A DNA stretch of 64,000 nt from Pusillimonas caeni (GCF_003545815.1 NZ_PDUW01000001.1:711750-775749); one strand, 5' to 3'. Positions 23,366 through 32,370 are shown, counted from the first letter of the stretch. Program-made: numbers and translations. The notes: a model not told the origin generated them from the sequence alone.

Positions 23366-26037
23366 CAGTTTTCCGCTACCGCGGGGGACTTGCCCTGTTC
23401 GAGCATGAGCTCATATATATATTTCAATACTCCGCCCGCACGGAAATAATTTTTCTCCATCCGGGTGTCCAGTCGACAGATGGCAGGTTGCTCGAGTACC
23501 TGTCCATCTTTTCTGGTAATGCGCAGAACGACATTCGCCGGGGTGCTCATCGTTTCGGAAACACCGATAATGTCGATCGTTTCATCGCCTGAAAGCATGA
23601 GGCTGCCTCGTGTCACGCCCGCGGGCAACTCCACCGGCAACACTCCCATCAGCGCCAGGTTCGAGCGATGGATTCTTTCGAAGCTCTCCGCAACAACCGC
23701 CCTTACTCCCAGCAGATAAGTGCCGCGCGCCGCCCAGTCCCTTGCCGAACCCGTGCCGTACTGCTTGCCCGCAAAGATGACGCTGGGCACGCTCTGCCGC
23801 TGAAGCTCGGTTGCCGCATCATAGATGCTGAAGATGTCGGCCCCCGGGAAAATACGTGTGAACGAGCCCATCGATTGAGGCACCATTTCGTTCTTCAGGC
23901 GCGGATTCGCAAATGTTCCTCGAGTCATCACTTCGTAGTTGGCGCGGCGCGAAGCATACGAATTGAATTCATCGGGCGGAACACCTCGATTTTGCAGGAA
24001 CTGTCCGGCGGGTGAACCGCAGGTAATTTCGCCCACGGGGGAAATGTGGTCGGTAGTGACCTGGTCCCCCAAGATGGCGAGCACACGCGCGGAGCGAAGA
24101 TCGTCCAAACTCGGCGGTAGAATTCCATGCTCCACAAATGGCGGCATTCTGATGTAATCGCTGCCTTCGTACCACGAGAAGGTGTCGCCTTCCGGGCAGT
24201 CCAATTGCTTCCAACGCGCGCCCCCGTCAAAAACGGAATCATAAGAATCGGTAAACAAGCCCGAAACAATGTGGTCCCTGCTGATAGCCTCGACTTCGTC
24301 GGGATCCGGCCAGACGTCGCGCAGATAGACGTTCGTCCCGTCCTCGGCGGTTCCGATAGGCTGCGTCAGCAAATCGACCGACACGTTTCCAGCGAGCGCG
24401 TAGGCGACGACGAGCGCCGGCGAGCAAAGATAATTCGAACGAACGAGGCGGTGAATCCGCGCTTCGAAGTTACGGTTGCCTGAAAGCACCGACACCGCAT
24501 GCAGTTGCTGATGCTCTATCAAGCGGGCTACCGCTTCGGGAAGCGGACCCGAGTTGCCTACGCAAGTCATGCAGCCGAAGCCGACCGTATCGAAACCCAG
24601 TTTACGCAGCGGCTCTTCAAGACCCGCTGCCCTGAGGTAATCGACCACCACGCGGGAACCGGGCGACATCGAGGTTTTTACCCAAGGCTTTGCGCTCAAC
24701 CCCAGCCGAACCGCATTGCGCGCCAGCAAGCCGGCGCCGATCATCGCCGATGGATTCGACGTGTTCGCACAACTGGTGATCGCGGCAATCACGACGGCGC
24801 CGTTGGCAGGCGCTTCATCGCCGGAAGGCTGCGCTTCCGATGGCCAGGCGTCCTTGTATCGGGCAAACTGTTCAGCAACCTCGGACAGGCTGATGCGTTG
24901 CTCGGGGCGCCCCGGCCCCGAAACCGAAGGCTCCACCGAAGAAAGATCGAAAGTCAGGATTTCGCTGAAATTCGGTATCGGCATTGAAGAGTCATACCAG
25001 AGGCCCTGGGCGCGCGCATACGCCTCCACGAGATCGATGTGCTCGTCGCTGCGTCCCGTTTCGCGCAGATAACGCAAGGTCTCTTCATCGATGGGAAAGT
25101 AGCCGCAAGTTGCACCATAATCTGGCGCCATATTGGCCAGTGTAGCCCGGTCGGCCAGCTTCAAACCGGTCAGACCCGGTCCGAAGAATTCCACGAATCG
25201 GCCGACGACCCCCCGTTTGCGGAGCATTTCCGTCAAGGTGAGCACGGCGTCCGTGACGGTCGACCCTGCGGGCAGACTCCCGATGACCTCGACCCCGACG
25301 ACGTGGGGAAGCAGCATTGAAAGGGGCTCTCCCATCATGGCGATCTCCCCCTCTATCGCGCCCACGCCCCAACCCAGGACGGATAGTGCGTTGACCATTG
25401 TCGTATGGCTGTCCGTACCAATGACGGTATCGGGAAAGACGAGCGGAACGTCTTCATTATCGTCGCATGCCACGACCGTGGCCAGATGCTCAAGATTGAT
25501 CTGGTGACATATGCCCTGTCCGGGAGGCACCACACGAAAATTGCGAAAGCTTCGTTGCGCCCATTTCAGAAAGCTATATCGCTCTTCGTTGCGCTTGTAC
25601 TCGAGATCGAGATTGAGCTGGTACGCCTCTTCGCTGCCGAAATGGTCGACCATAACCGAATGGTCTATGACCAGGTCCACAGGAATATGTGGATTGACCA
25701 CTTTGGGATCGTACCCGTACTTGCTCAATAGATCGCGCATGCTGGCAAGATCGAGCATGCCCGGAAGGCCGGCGGCCTCCTGCATCAGCACACGCGATGG
25801 CCAGAACAGAATTTCCGCTCCCACGCTACGGGCGGAATAGCCCGCCAAGAACCCCAGAGACTCTTCTCGAACAGCACCGCCGTCAAAGTGACGCAACTGA
25901 TTCTCCAGCAGGATTCTTATCGTCCGCGGCATGCATATACCGCCGCTTAAATGATCGACTGCATCAACCGCGTAATAACGGAATTCGCGTCCGCCTACAG
26001 AAAGCGTGCGCTGAATATGCTCGGGGGAAAGTTCCAT
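23365..26037 (-). CDS. Aconitase-family hydratase (AcnA-like), divergent
   Basis: An 890-residue protein of the AcnA/IRP architecture. The 4Fe-4S cysteines are Cys423 (ITSCANTSNP) and Cys489/Cys492 (FGCMTCVGNSGPL). Catalytic blocks are kept in part: GTDSHTTM and YGTGSARDWAARG. Several conserved positions differ from true aconitases: MQDFTG is MQEAAG (residues 85-90), SCTNTS is SCANTS, and GSSRD is GSARD, where the second Ser normally contacts citrate. The start ATG 26037 gives the standard length. It heads an operon with a CoA-transferase, a thiol dioxygenase and an enoyl-CoA hydratase, so it is probably a catabolic paralogue acting on an aconitate-like acid rather than the TCA-cycle enzyme. 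Confidence 0.85.
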   Translation of the reverse strand: MELSPEHIQRTLSVGGREFRYYAVDAVDHLSGGICMPRTIRILLENQLRHFDGGAVREESLGFLAGYSARSVGAEILFWPSRVLMQEAAGLPGMLDLASMRDLLSKYGYDPKVVNPHIPVDLVIDHSVMVDHFGSEEAYQLNLDLEYKRNEERYSFLKWAQRSFRNFRVVPPGQGICHQINLEHLATVVACDDNEDVPLVFPDTVIGTDSHTTMVNALSVLGWGVGAIEGEIAMMGEPLSMLLPHVVGVEVIGSLPAGSTVTDAVLTLTEMLRKRGVVGRFVEFFGPGLTGLKLADRATLANMAPDYGATCGYFPIDEETLRYLRETGRSDEHIDLVEAYARAQGLWYDSSMPIPNFSEILTFDLSSVEPSVSGPGRPEQRISLSEVAEQFARYKDAWPSEAQPSGDEAPANGAVVIAAITSCANTSNPSAMIGAGLLARNAVRLGLSAKPWVKTSMSPGSRVVVDYLRAAGLEEPLRKLGFDTVGFGCMTCVGNSGPLPEAVARLIEHQQLHAVSVLSGNRNFEARIHRLVRSNYLCSPALVVAYALAGNVSVDLLTQPIGTAEDGTNVYLRDVWPDPDEVEAISRDHIVSGLFTDSYDSVFDGGARWKQLDCPEGDTFSWYEGSDYIRMPPFVEHGILPPSLDDLRSARVLAILGDQVTTDHISPVGEITCGSPAGQFLQNRGVPPDEFNSYASRRANYEVMTRGTFANPRLKNEMVPQSMGSFTRIFPGADIFSIYDAATELQRQSVPSVIFAGKQYGTGSARDWAARGTYLLGVRAVVAESFERIHRSNLALMGVLPVELPAGVTRGSLMLSGDETIDIIGVSETMSTPANVVLRITRKDGQVLEQPAICRLDTRMEKNYFRAGGVLKYIYELMLEQGKSPAVAEN

Positions 26038-26070
26038 GTCTTCCAATAGTTCTAAATATTGATACTTTAA

Positions 26071-26085
26071 TTCTATAATACAGAA
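26071..26085 (-). promoter_or_regulatory. IclR-type operator-like palindrome (aconitase operon)
   Basis: Read on the reverse strand this is TTCTGTATTATAGAA, a full match to TTCTRWWTWATAGAA. It contains a TATTAT hexamer, so it may overlap the -10 of the operon promoter. It lies 34 bp upstream of the ATG at 26037. Confidence 0.6.
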
Positions 26086-26292
26086 GAAATTAAGTCCAGA
26101 AGATTCCGCGTCGATGTTCGCATGCCTTTTTTCCGCAGCCGCCGTCCTTACCACGGCCTAGGCCTTGAGACGTGCTAAAACAGAGGCCAGACGCGGCTCT
26201 CGGAAGCTGGAAACGAAAATCGGCTCAAGAAACGGAGACGGGCAAGGTAAGTTAAATATCAATAATCCCAGTGCCGGGAGCAAAAACACGGA

Positions 26293-26322
26293 TTGACAAC
26301 CCTTTCACACTTACCCAATAAT
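26293..26322 (+). promoter_or_regulatory. Candidate sigma-70 promoter for VOC gene
   Basis: A consensus TTGACA at 26293-26298 is followed after 18 bp by AATAAT at 26317-26322. Confidence 0.5.
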
Positions 26323-26333
26323 TAGAATTATTT

Positions 26334-26348
26334 TTCTATTTTATAGAA
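26334..26348 (+). promoter_or_regulatory. IclR-type operator-like palindrome (VOC gene)
   Basis: TTCTATTTTATAGAA, a perfect dyad with 6-bp arms (TTCTAT/ATAGAA) and a full match to the consensus. It begins 12 bases downstream of the candidate -10, a repressor position. Confidence 0.6.
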
Positions 26349-26415
26349 CTAAATTGGCGTTCCACCCATGCCAATCGGCCGCCTTCACCGGCTTTCTTCA
26401 TCAGGGGACTGAGAC

Positions 26416-26919
26416 ATGATCCAGAAGCTGTACCACGTGGCGTATCGCTGCAATAACTCGCAAGAAACCGTCGATTTCTATACAAAGGTGCTCGGTCTGA
26501 GGTTCGCCATGGCGGTCAGCCAGGACCGAGTTCCTTCGACGGGCGAAGAAACGCCCTACATCCATATATTTTTTGAAATGGCGGACGGCAGCAATGTCGC
26601 TTTTTTCGAGTTGCCTCAAACACCCAGGGCCATTCCCGACACGAATACGCCATCGTGGGTGCAACATCTCGCGCTCGAGGTTTCAACCCGCGACGACTTG
26701 CTGAAAATGAAGGCATCGCTCGAAGAACACCACATCGACTATATCGGCATAGTCGATCATGGCACGATCAATTCGCTGTACTTCTTCGATCCGAACGGAC
26801 ACCGCCTGGAGATTGCGCTTCGAGTGAACGAAGCAGTGCGCGCGGAACGCGAAAAAAAATCGAACGATGTACTCAAAGCATGGAACGCGAAGTGGCACCC
26901 TGAATATGCCCAGCAGTGA
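26416..26919 (+). CDS. VOC-superfamily protein (glyoxalase/dioxygenase fold)
   Basis: A 167-residue single VOC module. Probable metal ligands are the His in KLYHVAYR (His7), the His in WVQHLALEV (mid-protein) and the Glu in GHRLEIAL (C-terminal beta strand), with DFYTKVLGLRFA as the typical helix-strand turn. The C-terminal 30 residues are charged and include two Trp. Members act as glyoxalases, isomerases, lyases or extradiol dioxygenases; the sequence does not decide. It is transcribed alone from a promoter overlapping the common regulon palindrome. Confidence 0.82.
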   Translation: MIQKLYHVAYRCNNSQETVDFYTKVLGLRFAMAVSQDRVPSTGEETPYIHIFFEMADGSNVAFFELPQTPRAIPDTNTPSWVQHLALEVSTRDDLLKMKASLEEHHIDYIGIVDHGTINSLYFFDPNGHRLEIALRVNEAVRAEREKKSNDVLKAWNAKWHPEYAQQ

Positions 26920-26991
26920 TATGGGATACCGTGCGATTTCATGCGCGGGCCGGCCATAGGGCCAGCCAAAGGCGCTGATCAGCTCATGCGC

Positions 26992-27741
26992 TCATTGCTT
27001 GCCATGGAAACCCAGCGCCGCCGAAATTGCATAGGCAGTCGCCCGAATGGTCGGCGCGAGCTTTTTTACGTCGGGCATCTTCGCCCTCGAGGTTGGGATC
27101 GATACGCCGACGGCCGCCATGACGACACCTTCGGCATTGCGAATAGGCGCAGCGGCTCCGATGGTCTCCACATGCCATTCGCCGCGGTTGTACGCGATGC
27201 CCTTCTCGCGGATCGCCGCAAGTTCGGCCTCGAATGCCGCTTTGGAGACGATCGTTTGAGGCGTATGTTTTTCAAGCTTGCCTATCACCGCCTTGGCCGC
27301 AGCTTCTCGAAACGCCAGAATCGCCTTCCCGGTTGAAACGCAGTGCGCGGGGGCGGAGCCCCCGATGCGTGTCGCGGGCCGCACATGATGTTTGCAGTCG
27401 ACCTTGTCGATATACACGACGCTGTCTCCCGACAACAGGCAAAGATGGACGGTTTCGCCGGTTGCCTCGGCCAAGGCCTGCAGGTGAGGGCTCGCAACCT
27501 GCTTAATATCCAGGTTCTCAGAAATCCACGTTCCCAACTGCCAAAGCTTGAAAGACGCCCGGTACTTGCGCTGCTCCGGCAAATATTCCACGTATCCGAG
27601 CTGCCGCAGCGTATCAAGCGTACGATGCACATTGCTTTTCGTCAGGTCCAATCGCTGAGCGAGATCGGTCACGCCCAAAGGCTCGGGAGACTTGACGAGG
27701 TTCTCAAGGAGGTTCAAGGCCTTAGCAACCGTTTTATCCAT
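26992..27741 (-). CDS. IclR-family transcriptional regulator
   Basis: A 249-residue IclR-type regulator. The N-terminal winged helix (residues 1-60) reads KALNLLENLVKSPEPLGVTD, then LAQRLDLTKSNVHRTLDTLRQ; the C-terminal effector domain includes GETVHLCLLSGDSVVYIDKV, PAHCVSTGKAILAF and GVSIPTSRA. It is the only regulator inside the AT-rich block, and palindromes of one type (TTCTRWWTWATAGAA) occur in the promoter regions of the surrounding transcription units, so it most likely controls them. Its own promoter region contains only a weak resemblance to the motif. Confidence 0.9.
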   Translation of the reverse strand: MDKTVAKALNLLENLVKSPEPLGVTDLAQRLDLTKSNVHRTLDTLRQLGYVEYLPEQRKYRASFKLWQLGTWISENLDIKQVASPHLQALAEATGETVHLCLLSGDSVVYIDKVDCKHHVRPATRIGGSAPAHCVSTGKAILAFREAAAKAVIGKLEKHTPQTIVSKAAFEAELAAIREKGIAYNRGEWHVETIGAAAPIRNAEGVVMAAVGVSIPTSRAKMPDVKKLAPTIRATAYAISAALGFHGKQ

Positions 27742-27805
27742 AGCGCCACAGTACCCTTTTTATCTTACCGGCAGGAAGTATACTGCCCAGTTGCCAAAAT
27801 TCTGT

Positions 27806-29125
27806 TCACAGGGCGCTTTCTACACTGCCCGCAATCCGGAGCAGTTCGAAATCGCGCAAATGCTTGCCGACAAGCATGAGACCCACGCCCGCCTCGCCGG
27901 GACGCTGGCAAGGAAGCGTGATCGCAGGCACATCCAGCGTATTGAAGGGGCTGGTGTTGCGAAGCACACGCCGGTTGAGCGCCAGAGCCGCCTCATCGCC
28001 GTTCAGGTCGTCGAATCGGGGCGCGGCCATTGGCACCGTCGGGCAGACCAGAACGTCGAAATCGGCCATTGCCTGCTCATACAGCGCCTGTGCGCGGCCG
28101 CGCAGTGCGAGAGCCTTTTTATAATCGCTATCGTGGTGATGAGCAAAACGCTTCATCTGATTGAACACGAACGGATCCATGGCGTCCGGCTCATCCAACA
28201 AATGATGGTATCGCTTGTACGACTCGGGCCCTACCAACCCTCCGAGGCTCATGATTTCGCCGATGACCTCACCCGGCACGAACTCGATGCGGCTCAGAGA
28301 CGCGCCTGCCAGGCTGAGCCGCCCAAGACTGCGCTCGAATGCGAGCGCGACCGGCTGATCGAGGGCTTCAGTGAAATAGGCGTCGGGTACTGCTACTTTG
28401 AGGCCTGTCAGCGGACGCGGCTCGAGTTTGGACGGAACATCTCCGGCCATGACTGCGTCGACCAAGGCGCAATCGGATACGTTTCTTGCTATCAGCCCCG
28501 CAGCGTCCTGGGAGCGCGACAGCTCGGCCATGCCGTCCCGCGGCACCCTAGACTGAGTCGGCTTGAAGCCCACCACGCCGTTGAATGCTGCCGGAATTCT
28601 GATCGAGCCGCCGGTGTCGCTACCCACCGCAGCCGTGCAAAGACCCTGCGCTATCGCCACTGCCGCCCCTGATGATGAGCCTCCGGGTATGCAGGCCGGG
28701 TCGATGGCGTTTCGCGGCGTACCAAAGCGCGAGTTGAGGCCCAGGCCGGAATAAGCCAGTTCGGGCATGCTTGTTTTGCCGATGATTATTGCACCCGACA
28801 AGCGTAGCCGGGACACCACTTCCGCGTCTTTGGAGGCGGGAGGGTTTTTCAGGAAGCGGGCGCAGCCCGCCACCGTGACCTCGCTCTTTATATCGAACAT
28901 GTCTTTGACCGAAACCACCACGCCCCACAGGGGGCCGCGTTCGTCGACATGGAGACGGTCGAGCCGCAACGCCTGCGCCAATGCCTCTTCGCGATAGACG
29001 CGAGTGAATATGGCGCCGTCCGGACACGCATCAATGGCATCGAGCAATCCAGCTACCCGGGTGACACAGTCGTCACCGCCTGGCAAGTTTGCCGAACCCG
29101 CTGTTTCGGCACCACCATTTTGCAT
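27806..29125 (-). CDS. Amidase-signature family amidase
   Basis: A 439-residue amidase-signature enzyme with the full Ser-cisSer-Lys triad: Lys74 in VVSVKDMF, Ser150 in IPGGSSSGAAVA and nucleophile Ser174 in GSDTGGSIRIPA. The start ATG 29125 has AAGGA before it; an upstream in-frame ATG (29212) would overlap the promoter. It would hydrolyse an amide (or ester) to a carboxylic acid and ammonia, perhaps making the acid that enters the pathway encoded around it. The gene is separated from iclR by 64 bp and has its own operator-like half site upstream. Confidence 0.87.
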   Translation of the reverse strand: MQNGGAETAGSANLPGGDDCVTRVAGLLDAIDACPDGAIFTRVYREEALAQALRLDRLHVDERGPLWGVVVSVKDMFDIKSEVTVAGCARFLKNPPASKDAEVVSRLRLSGAIIIGKTSMPELAYSGLGLNSRFGTPRNAIDPACIPGGSSSGAAVAIAQGLCTAAVGSDTGGSIRIPAAFNGVVGFKPTQSRVPRDGMAELSRSQDAAGLIARNVSDCALVDAVMAGDVPSKLEPRPLTGLKVAVPDAYFTEALDQPVALAFERSLGRLSLAGASLSRIEFVPGEVIGEIMSLGGLVGPESYKRYHHLLDEPDAMDPFVFNQMKRFAHHHDSDYKKALALRGRAQALYEQAMADFDVLVCPTVPMAAPRFDDLNGDEAALALNRRVLRNTSPFNTLDVPAITLPCQRPGEAGVGLMLVGKHLRDFELLRIAGSVESAL

Positions 29126-29182
29126 TGACCGTCCTTGATAAACACCTTGCATCGCATATAACTGCCCGCTTGCCGAAAGGCA

Positions 29183-29211
29183 ATTATCACAAAATTTAGA
29201 ACATAAGTCCA
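29183..29211 (-). promoter_or_regulatory. Candidate promoter with operator-like half site, amidase gene
   Basis: On the reverse strand TGGACT (29211-29206) and GATAAT (29188-29183) are spaced by 17 bp. The spacer holds TTCTAAATTTTGTGA (29201-29187), whose left half matches the island consensus. The amidase start codon is 58 bp away. Confidence 0.4.
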
Positions 29212-29327
29212 TATTTCATACCAGCACGAGGACACCGCACGCTGCAGTCGCGCATGTAGCCCGGCCCAATGAATTTGGCCGTAGATCCCGTCCATATCAG
29301 CTGCCTTGACGCAGGGAAAACCAGATA

Positions 29328-29356
29328 TTGACGTCGTTCCAAAACAATAATATTCT
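29328..29356 (+). promoter_or_regulatory. Candidate sigma-70 promoter for TRAP-monooxygenase operon
   Basis: TTGACG at 29328-29333 and TATTCT at 29351-29356 with a 17-bp spacer, about 70 bp upstream of the dctP start codon. The 300-bp gap 29126-29425 also holds the amidase promoter; nothing else was recognised in it. Confidence 0.5.
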
Positions 29357-29369
29357 AAATAACAAAATC

Positions 29370-29390
29370 GAATTCTGAATAATAGAATTC
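29370..29390 (+). promoter_or_regulatory. IclR-type operator-like palindrome (TRAP operon)
   Basis: The 15-bp core TTCTGAATAATAGAA (29373-29387) matches the island consensus fully and is extended on both sides to 7-bp arms, GAATTCT (29370-29376) and AGAATTC (29384-29390). It starts 14 bases downstream of the candidate -10 and lies 36 bp before the dctP start. Confidence 0.62.
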
Positions 29391-29425
29391 ATTTCAAAGC
29401 AGAATCGCCATCAAAAGGAGACAGA

Positions 29426-30460
29426 ATGAGTTTCAGACATTTCGTTGGCTGCGCCTTGGCCGCCACAACAATACTGTGCTGCCTGCCCGCGGCCGCAGAA
29501 ACAAAGCCCATGGAACTGAAGCTGGCTCACCATGTGGCTCCCCAGCATCCGATGTCCGTCTTCTTGCAGACCTGGGCCGATGAACTCCGCGAACGTTCCA
29601 ATGGCCGTATCGACGTCACGATTTATCCCAGCCAGCAAATGGGTCCAGCCACGGGCAATCACCGCATGGTCACCACCGGCGTTGCCGATATAGTCTGGCT
29701 GCTACATGGCCTGACACCCGAACTGTTTCCATTGACAGGCATTGCAGAACTGCCATTCATGATCGACGGAGCAGAGGCGGGCGCGCGCGTTATGGGCGAT
29801 GCAGAGCTGCGACATAAGTATCTCGACCCAGAGCACAAGAACATGAAGGTACTCTGGCTCTTCACCTCGCCGGCGGGCAATCTGAACATGGCCAAAGAGA
29901 AGGTCGACAGCCTTGAGGCAGTCCATGGAAAACGTTTGAGGTTTCCGTCCCGCGCCATTCGCGACTACATCACAGCCCTTCAGGCCACCCCGCAGGCCAC
30001 CAGCCCCGCCAACATGCTCGAAGCGCTGCAAAAGGGCACCATCGACGGAGCTTTCATAGACTGGGGCGGGGCCGGCCTGGCGTTCAAGCTGGGGCCTTAT
30101 GTGTCATATACGACCGAACTGCATGCCTATGTCTCCACGATGTGTATCTGCATGAACCTCGACACCTATGAGAACATGCCCGATGACCTGAAAGCCCTCT
30201 TCGACGACTCTATCGAAAACCGCCAAGCCGGGATAGGAGAGCTCTGGGCGGCGTCGGAAGCGCAAGGCAAAGCCGCGATGATCGAGGACGGCACCAAGGT
30301 CGTCGAACTGTCGCCCCAGGAGATGAGCCGATTCAAGCAAGCCGGCGCGCAATCCGGAGCGGCCTATATCGAAAGCCTCGCCAAACGCGGCCTGCCGGCG
30401 AAAGACGTATATGAACTGATGAAATCTCTTTCCGCGAATACGGCCCAGAGCGCGCAATAA
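29426..30460 (+). CDS. dctP: TRAP transporter solute-binding protein (DctP family)
   Basis: A 344-residue binding protein with a signal peptide of about 25 residues (ending PAAAE) and a mature start MELKLAHHVAPQHPMSVF. Blocks typical of DctP are RIDVTIYPSQQMGPATGNH, GVADIVWLLHGLTPELFP and GKRLRFPSRAIRDYI, the last carrying the Arg-Phe region near the ligand site. AAAAGGAGACAG precedes the ATG. It is the first gene of a five-gene operon (dctPQM, FAD monooxygenase, small protein) and would deliver the pathway substrate. Confidence 0.9.
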   Translation: MSFRHFVGCALAATTILCCLPAAAETKPMELKLAHHVAPQHPMSVFLQTWADELRERSNGRIDVTIYPSQQMGPATGNHRMVTTGVADIVWLLHGLTPELFPLTGIAELPFMIDGAEAGARVMGDAELRHKYLDPEHKNMKVLWLFTSPAGNLNMAKEKVDSLEAVHGKRLRFPSRAIRDYITALQATPQATSPANMLEALQKGTIDGAFIDWGGAGLAFKLGPYVSYTTELHAYVSTMCICMNLDTYENMPDDLKALFDDSIENRQAGIGELWAASEAQGKAAMIEDGTKVVELSPQEMSRFKQAGAQSGAAYIESLAKRGLPAKDVYELMKSLSANTAQSAQ

Positions 30461-30498
30461 CGGCAGCCCGTTGAAAAAACCGCAAAGGAATACAAACC

Positions 30499-30987
30499 AT
30501 GAGCCGATTGCTGTCACACGCAGCCGCCGCACTGTGCTATGCATCGGTAGCAGCACTTGTGCTGGCAATGCTGCTTATCTGCGCCGACATCATTTCCCGG
30601 CTGGCCTTGAACCTCCCGATCTTCGGATCGACCGACATTGTCGAACTGCTGTTCGCGGTGGTTCTGTTCTGTGCTTTGCCAGCCACCTTTCTGGCTCGGC
30701 GGCATATCGTGGTGGACATCATCGACCTGGTCTCTCCGACATGGCTGCTACGCCTGATCATGTTCGTTTCGTCACTCCTGAGCGTGTTCCTCCTTGTCTT
30801 GATGATCTGGCAATTAGCCGATCCGGTGTCATACATGTACGACACCGGTGAAGCAACTCTGAACATCGAGCTTCCAAGGTGGATCTTCGGGGCCATTGCG
30901 CTCGCGGGACTGGCGCTCAGCGCAGTCATGGAGGCCTTTCGTCTGACAGCTAAAGAGACAAAAGCAGTCGATCAGGACAAGGCCTGA
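30499..30987 (+). CDS. dctQ: TRAP transporter small permease (DctQ family)
   Basis: A 162-residue inner-membrane protein with four hydrophobic segments, roughly residues 12-34, 45-62, 78-103 and 126-145, as expected for DctQ. It follows dctP by 38 bp and precedes dctM by 51 bp. Confidence 0.87.
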   Translation: MSRLLSHAAAALCYASVAALVLAMLLICADIISRLALNLPIFGSTDIVELLFAVVLFCALPATFLARRHIVVDIIDLVSPTWLLRLIMFVSSLLSVFLLVLMIWQLADPVSYMYDTGEATLNIELPRWIFGAIALAGLALSAVMEAFRLTAKETKAVDQDKA

Positions 30988-31038
30988 AGCACAAAGCCCC
31001 GATCGTTCAATGCAGCACATTCACACCGGGAATAAAAA

Positions 31039-32337
31039 TTGAGCAGCCAGATCATCGGCTTACTGGGATTCGTCGTCATTACTTTTATGGTTTTGATGAG
31101 AATCCCGATAGCCATCAGCCTCAGTCTCGTCGGCGTGGCAGGTTACGCCCTAGTAAACGGCCTTCCGCAAGCCTTGCTGAAACTCGGGGACATACCGCTT
31201 GAGATCATAAACTACGATTTCATCGTTCTGCCCCTTTTCATACTGATGGGGTCAGTCTGCTTGAGAGCCGGCATGGCCAACGACATATTCGCGGTGGCCA
31301 ACGCGGTCTTCGCCGGCAGACGTGGCTCGCTCGCACTGGCCTCGATCGGCACGAGCGCCGTATTCGGCTCTGTCAGCGGCTCTTCCCTTGCCACGGTCTC
31401 CACCGTTGCCAAGGTCATCATGCCTCAGATGAAGAGCGCGGGATACAGCCAGTCGTTCGCAAGCGGTAGCACCGCCTCGGGAAGCTCGCTGGCCGTGCTG
31501 ATCCCGCCATCGGTGATTCTGGTCATCTATGCCCTGATAGCCGAGGAGTCGCTGGGCAAGCTCTATGCCGCCGCATTACTGCCCGCACTGCTGCTGTGCC
31601 TGCTCTACATTCTGGTGGCGGTGCTTTGGGTCAAGCTCAAGCCCGATTCCGCTCCGCTCGGCCGCACAATGCCGCTAAAGAACCGATTAAAGGAAATTGC
31701 AAAGATCTGGAAGATCGGCCTTCTGTTCGGGGGCGCCATTGGCGGCATCTATTCCGGCTTGTTCAGCCCCACTGAAGGCGCGGCGGTCGGGGCCATGCTG
31801 GCCATTTTGATCGGCTTCGCCACGCGCGCCCTGAGCATGCGCAACTTGGTCCAGGCCTGCCATGAAACAGTCGAAACCACCGCCACCCTGCTCTTCATCG
31901 TCATGGGAGCGACGATGTTCGCCTACTTCGTCATCCAGGCGGGGCTGCCTTCGGCATTCATCGACATTGTTCGCCAGTACCGGCTGGAGCCATGGCAAGT
32001 CATGGTGGCCATCATCGTATTTTTCATAATCGGCGGGTGCTTTCTGGACTCCATCGGCATGATCCTCATGACCGTACCGGTCTTTCTTCCAATCGTCGTC
32101 AGCCTCGGTTACGACCCGGTCTGGTTCGGCATTCTGCAAGTCGTCCTGATCGAAATAGGGCTGCTTACGCCCCCCGTCGGCATGAACTGCTTCGTTTTGC
32201 GCGCACAGGCTCCGGATATCCCGATCCCCACGATCTTCCGAGGGGTACTGCCTTTCATCGCGGCCAATGCGGCTCTAGTGGCGATTCTCATGCTCTATCC
32301 CGATCTAGCGCTGTATCTGCCACGTTTGCTCTTCTAG
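31039..32337 (+). CDS. dctM: TRAP transporter large permease (DctM family)
   Basis: A 432-residue polytopic protein of the DctM family: VLMRIPIAISLSLVGVAGY, NYDFIVLPLFILMGSVCL, then VLIPPSVILVIYALIAEESL and IEIGLLTPPVGMNCFVL. The first codon I use is TTG 31039-31041, with GGGAA seven bases before it; it gives the normal N-terminus (IIGLLGFVVITFMVLMRIP), while the next ATG would cut into the first helix. It is in the same operon as the binding protein at 29426 and the monooxygenase at 32371. Confidence 0.87.
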   Translation: MSSQIIGLLGFVVITFMVLMRIPIAISLSLVGVAGYALVNGLPQALLKLGDIPLEIINYDFIVLPLFILMGSVCLRAGMANDIFAVANAVFAGRRGSLALASIGTSAVFGSVSGSSLATVSTVAKVIMPQMKSAGYSQSFASGSTASGSSLAVLIPPSVILVIYALIAEESLGKLYAAALLPALLLCLLYILVAVLWVKLKPDSAPLGRTMPLKNRLKEIAKIWKIGLLFGGAIGGIYSGLFSPTEGAAVGAMLAILIGFATRALSMRNLVQACHETVETTATLLFIVMGATMFAYFVIQAGLPSAFIDIVRQYRLEPWQVMVAIIVFFIIGGCFLDSIGMILMTVPVFLPIVVSLGYDPVWFGILQVVLIEIGLLTPPVGMNCFVLRAQAPDIPIPTIFRGVLPFIAANAALVAILMLYPDLALYLPRLLF

Positions 32338-32370
32338 GAAAACAACCCGTCAACGGCTGAAAGGCTTGAA

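Larger units (their letters stand above)
26038..26415. other. 378-bp divergent regulatory region
   Basis: AT-rich region between the aconitase-like operon (reverse) and the VOC gene (forward). It holds two operator-like palindromes and a forward promoter, listed separately. The middle part (26100-26260) shows no further element and no supported gene. Confidence 0.55.

Noticed and set aside
23365..26154. Longer aconitase-like protein starting at ATG 26154
   Set aside because: The extra N-terminus overlaps the operator-like palindrome, has no family similarity and exceeds the usual AcnA length, while ATG 26037 gives 890 residues.
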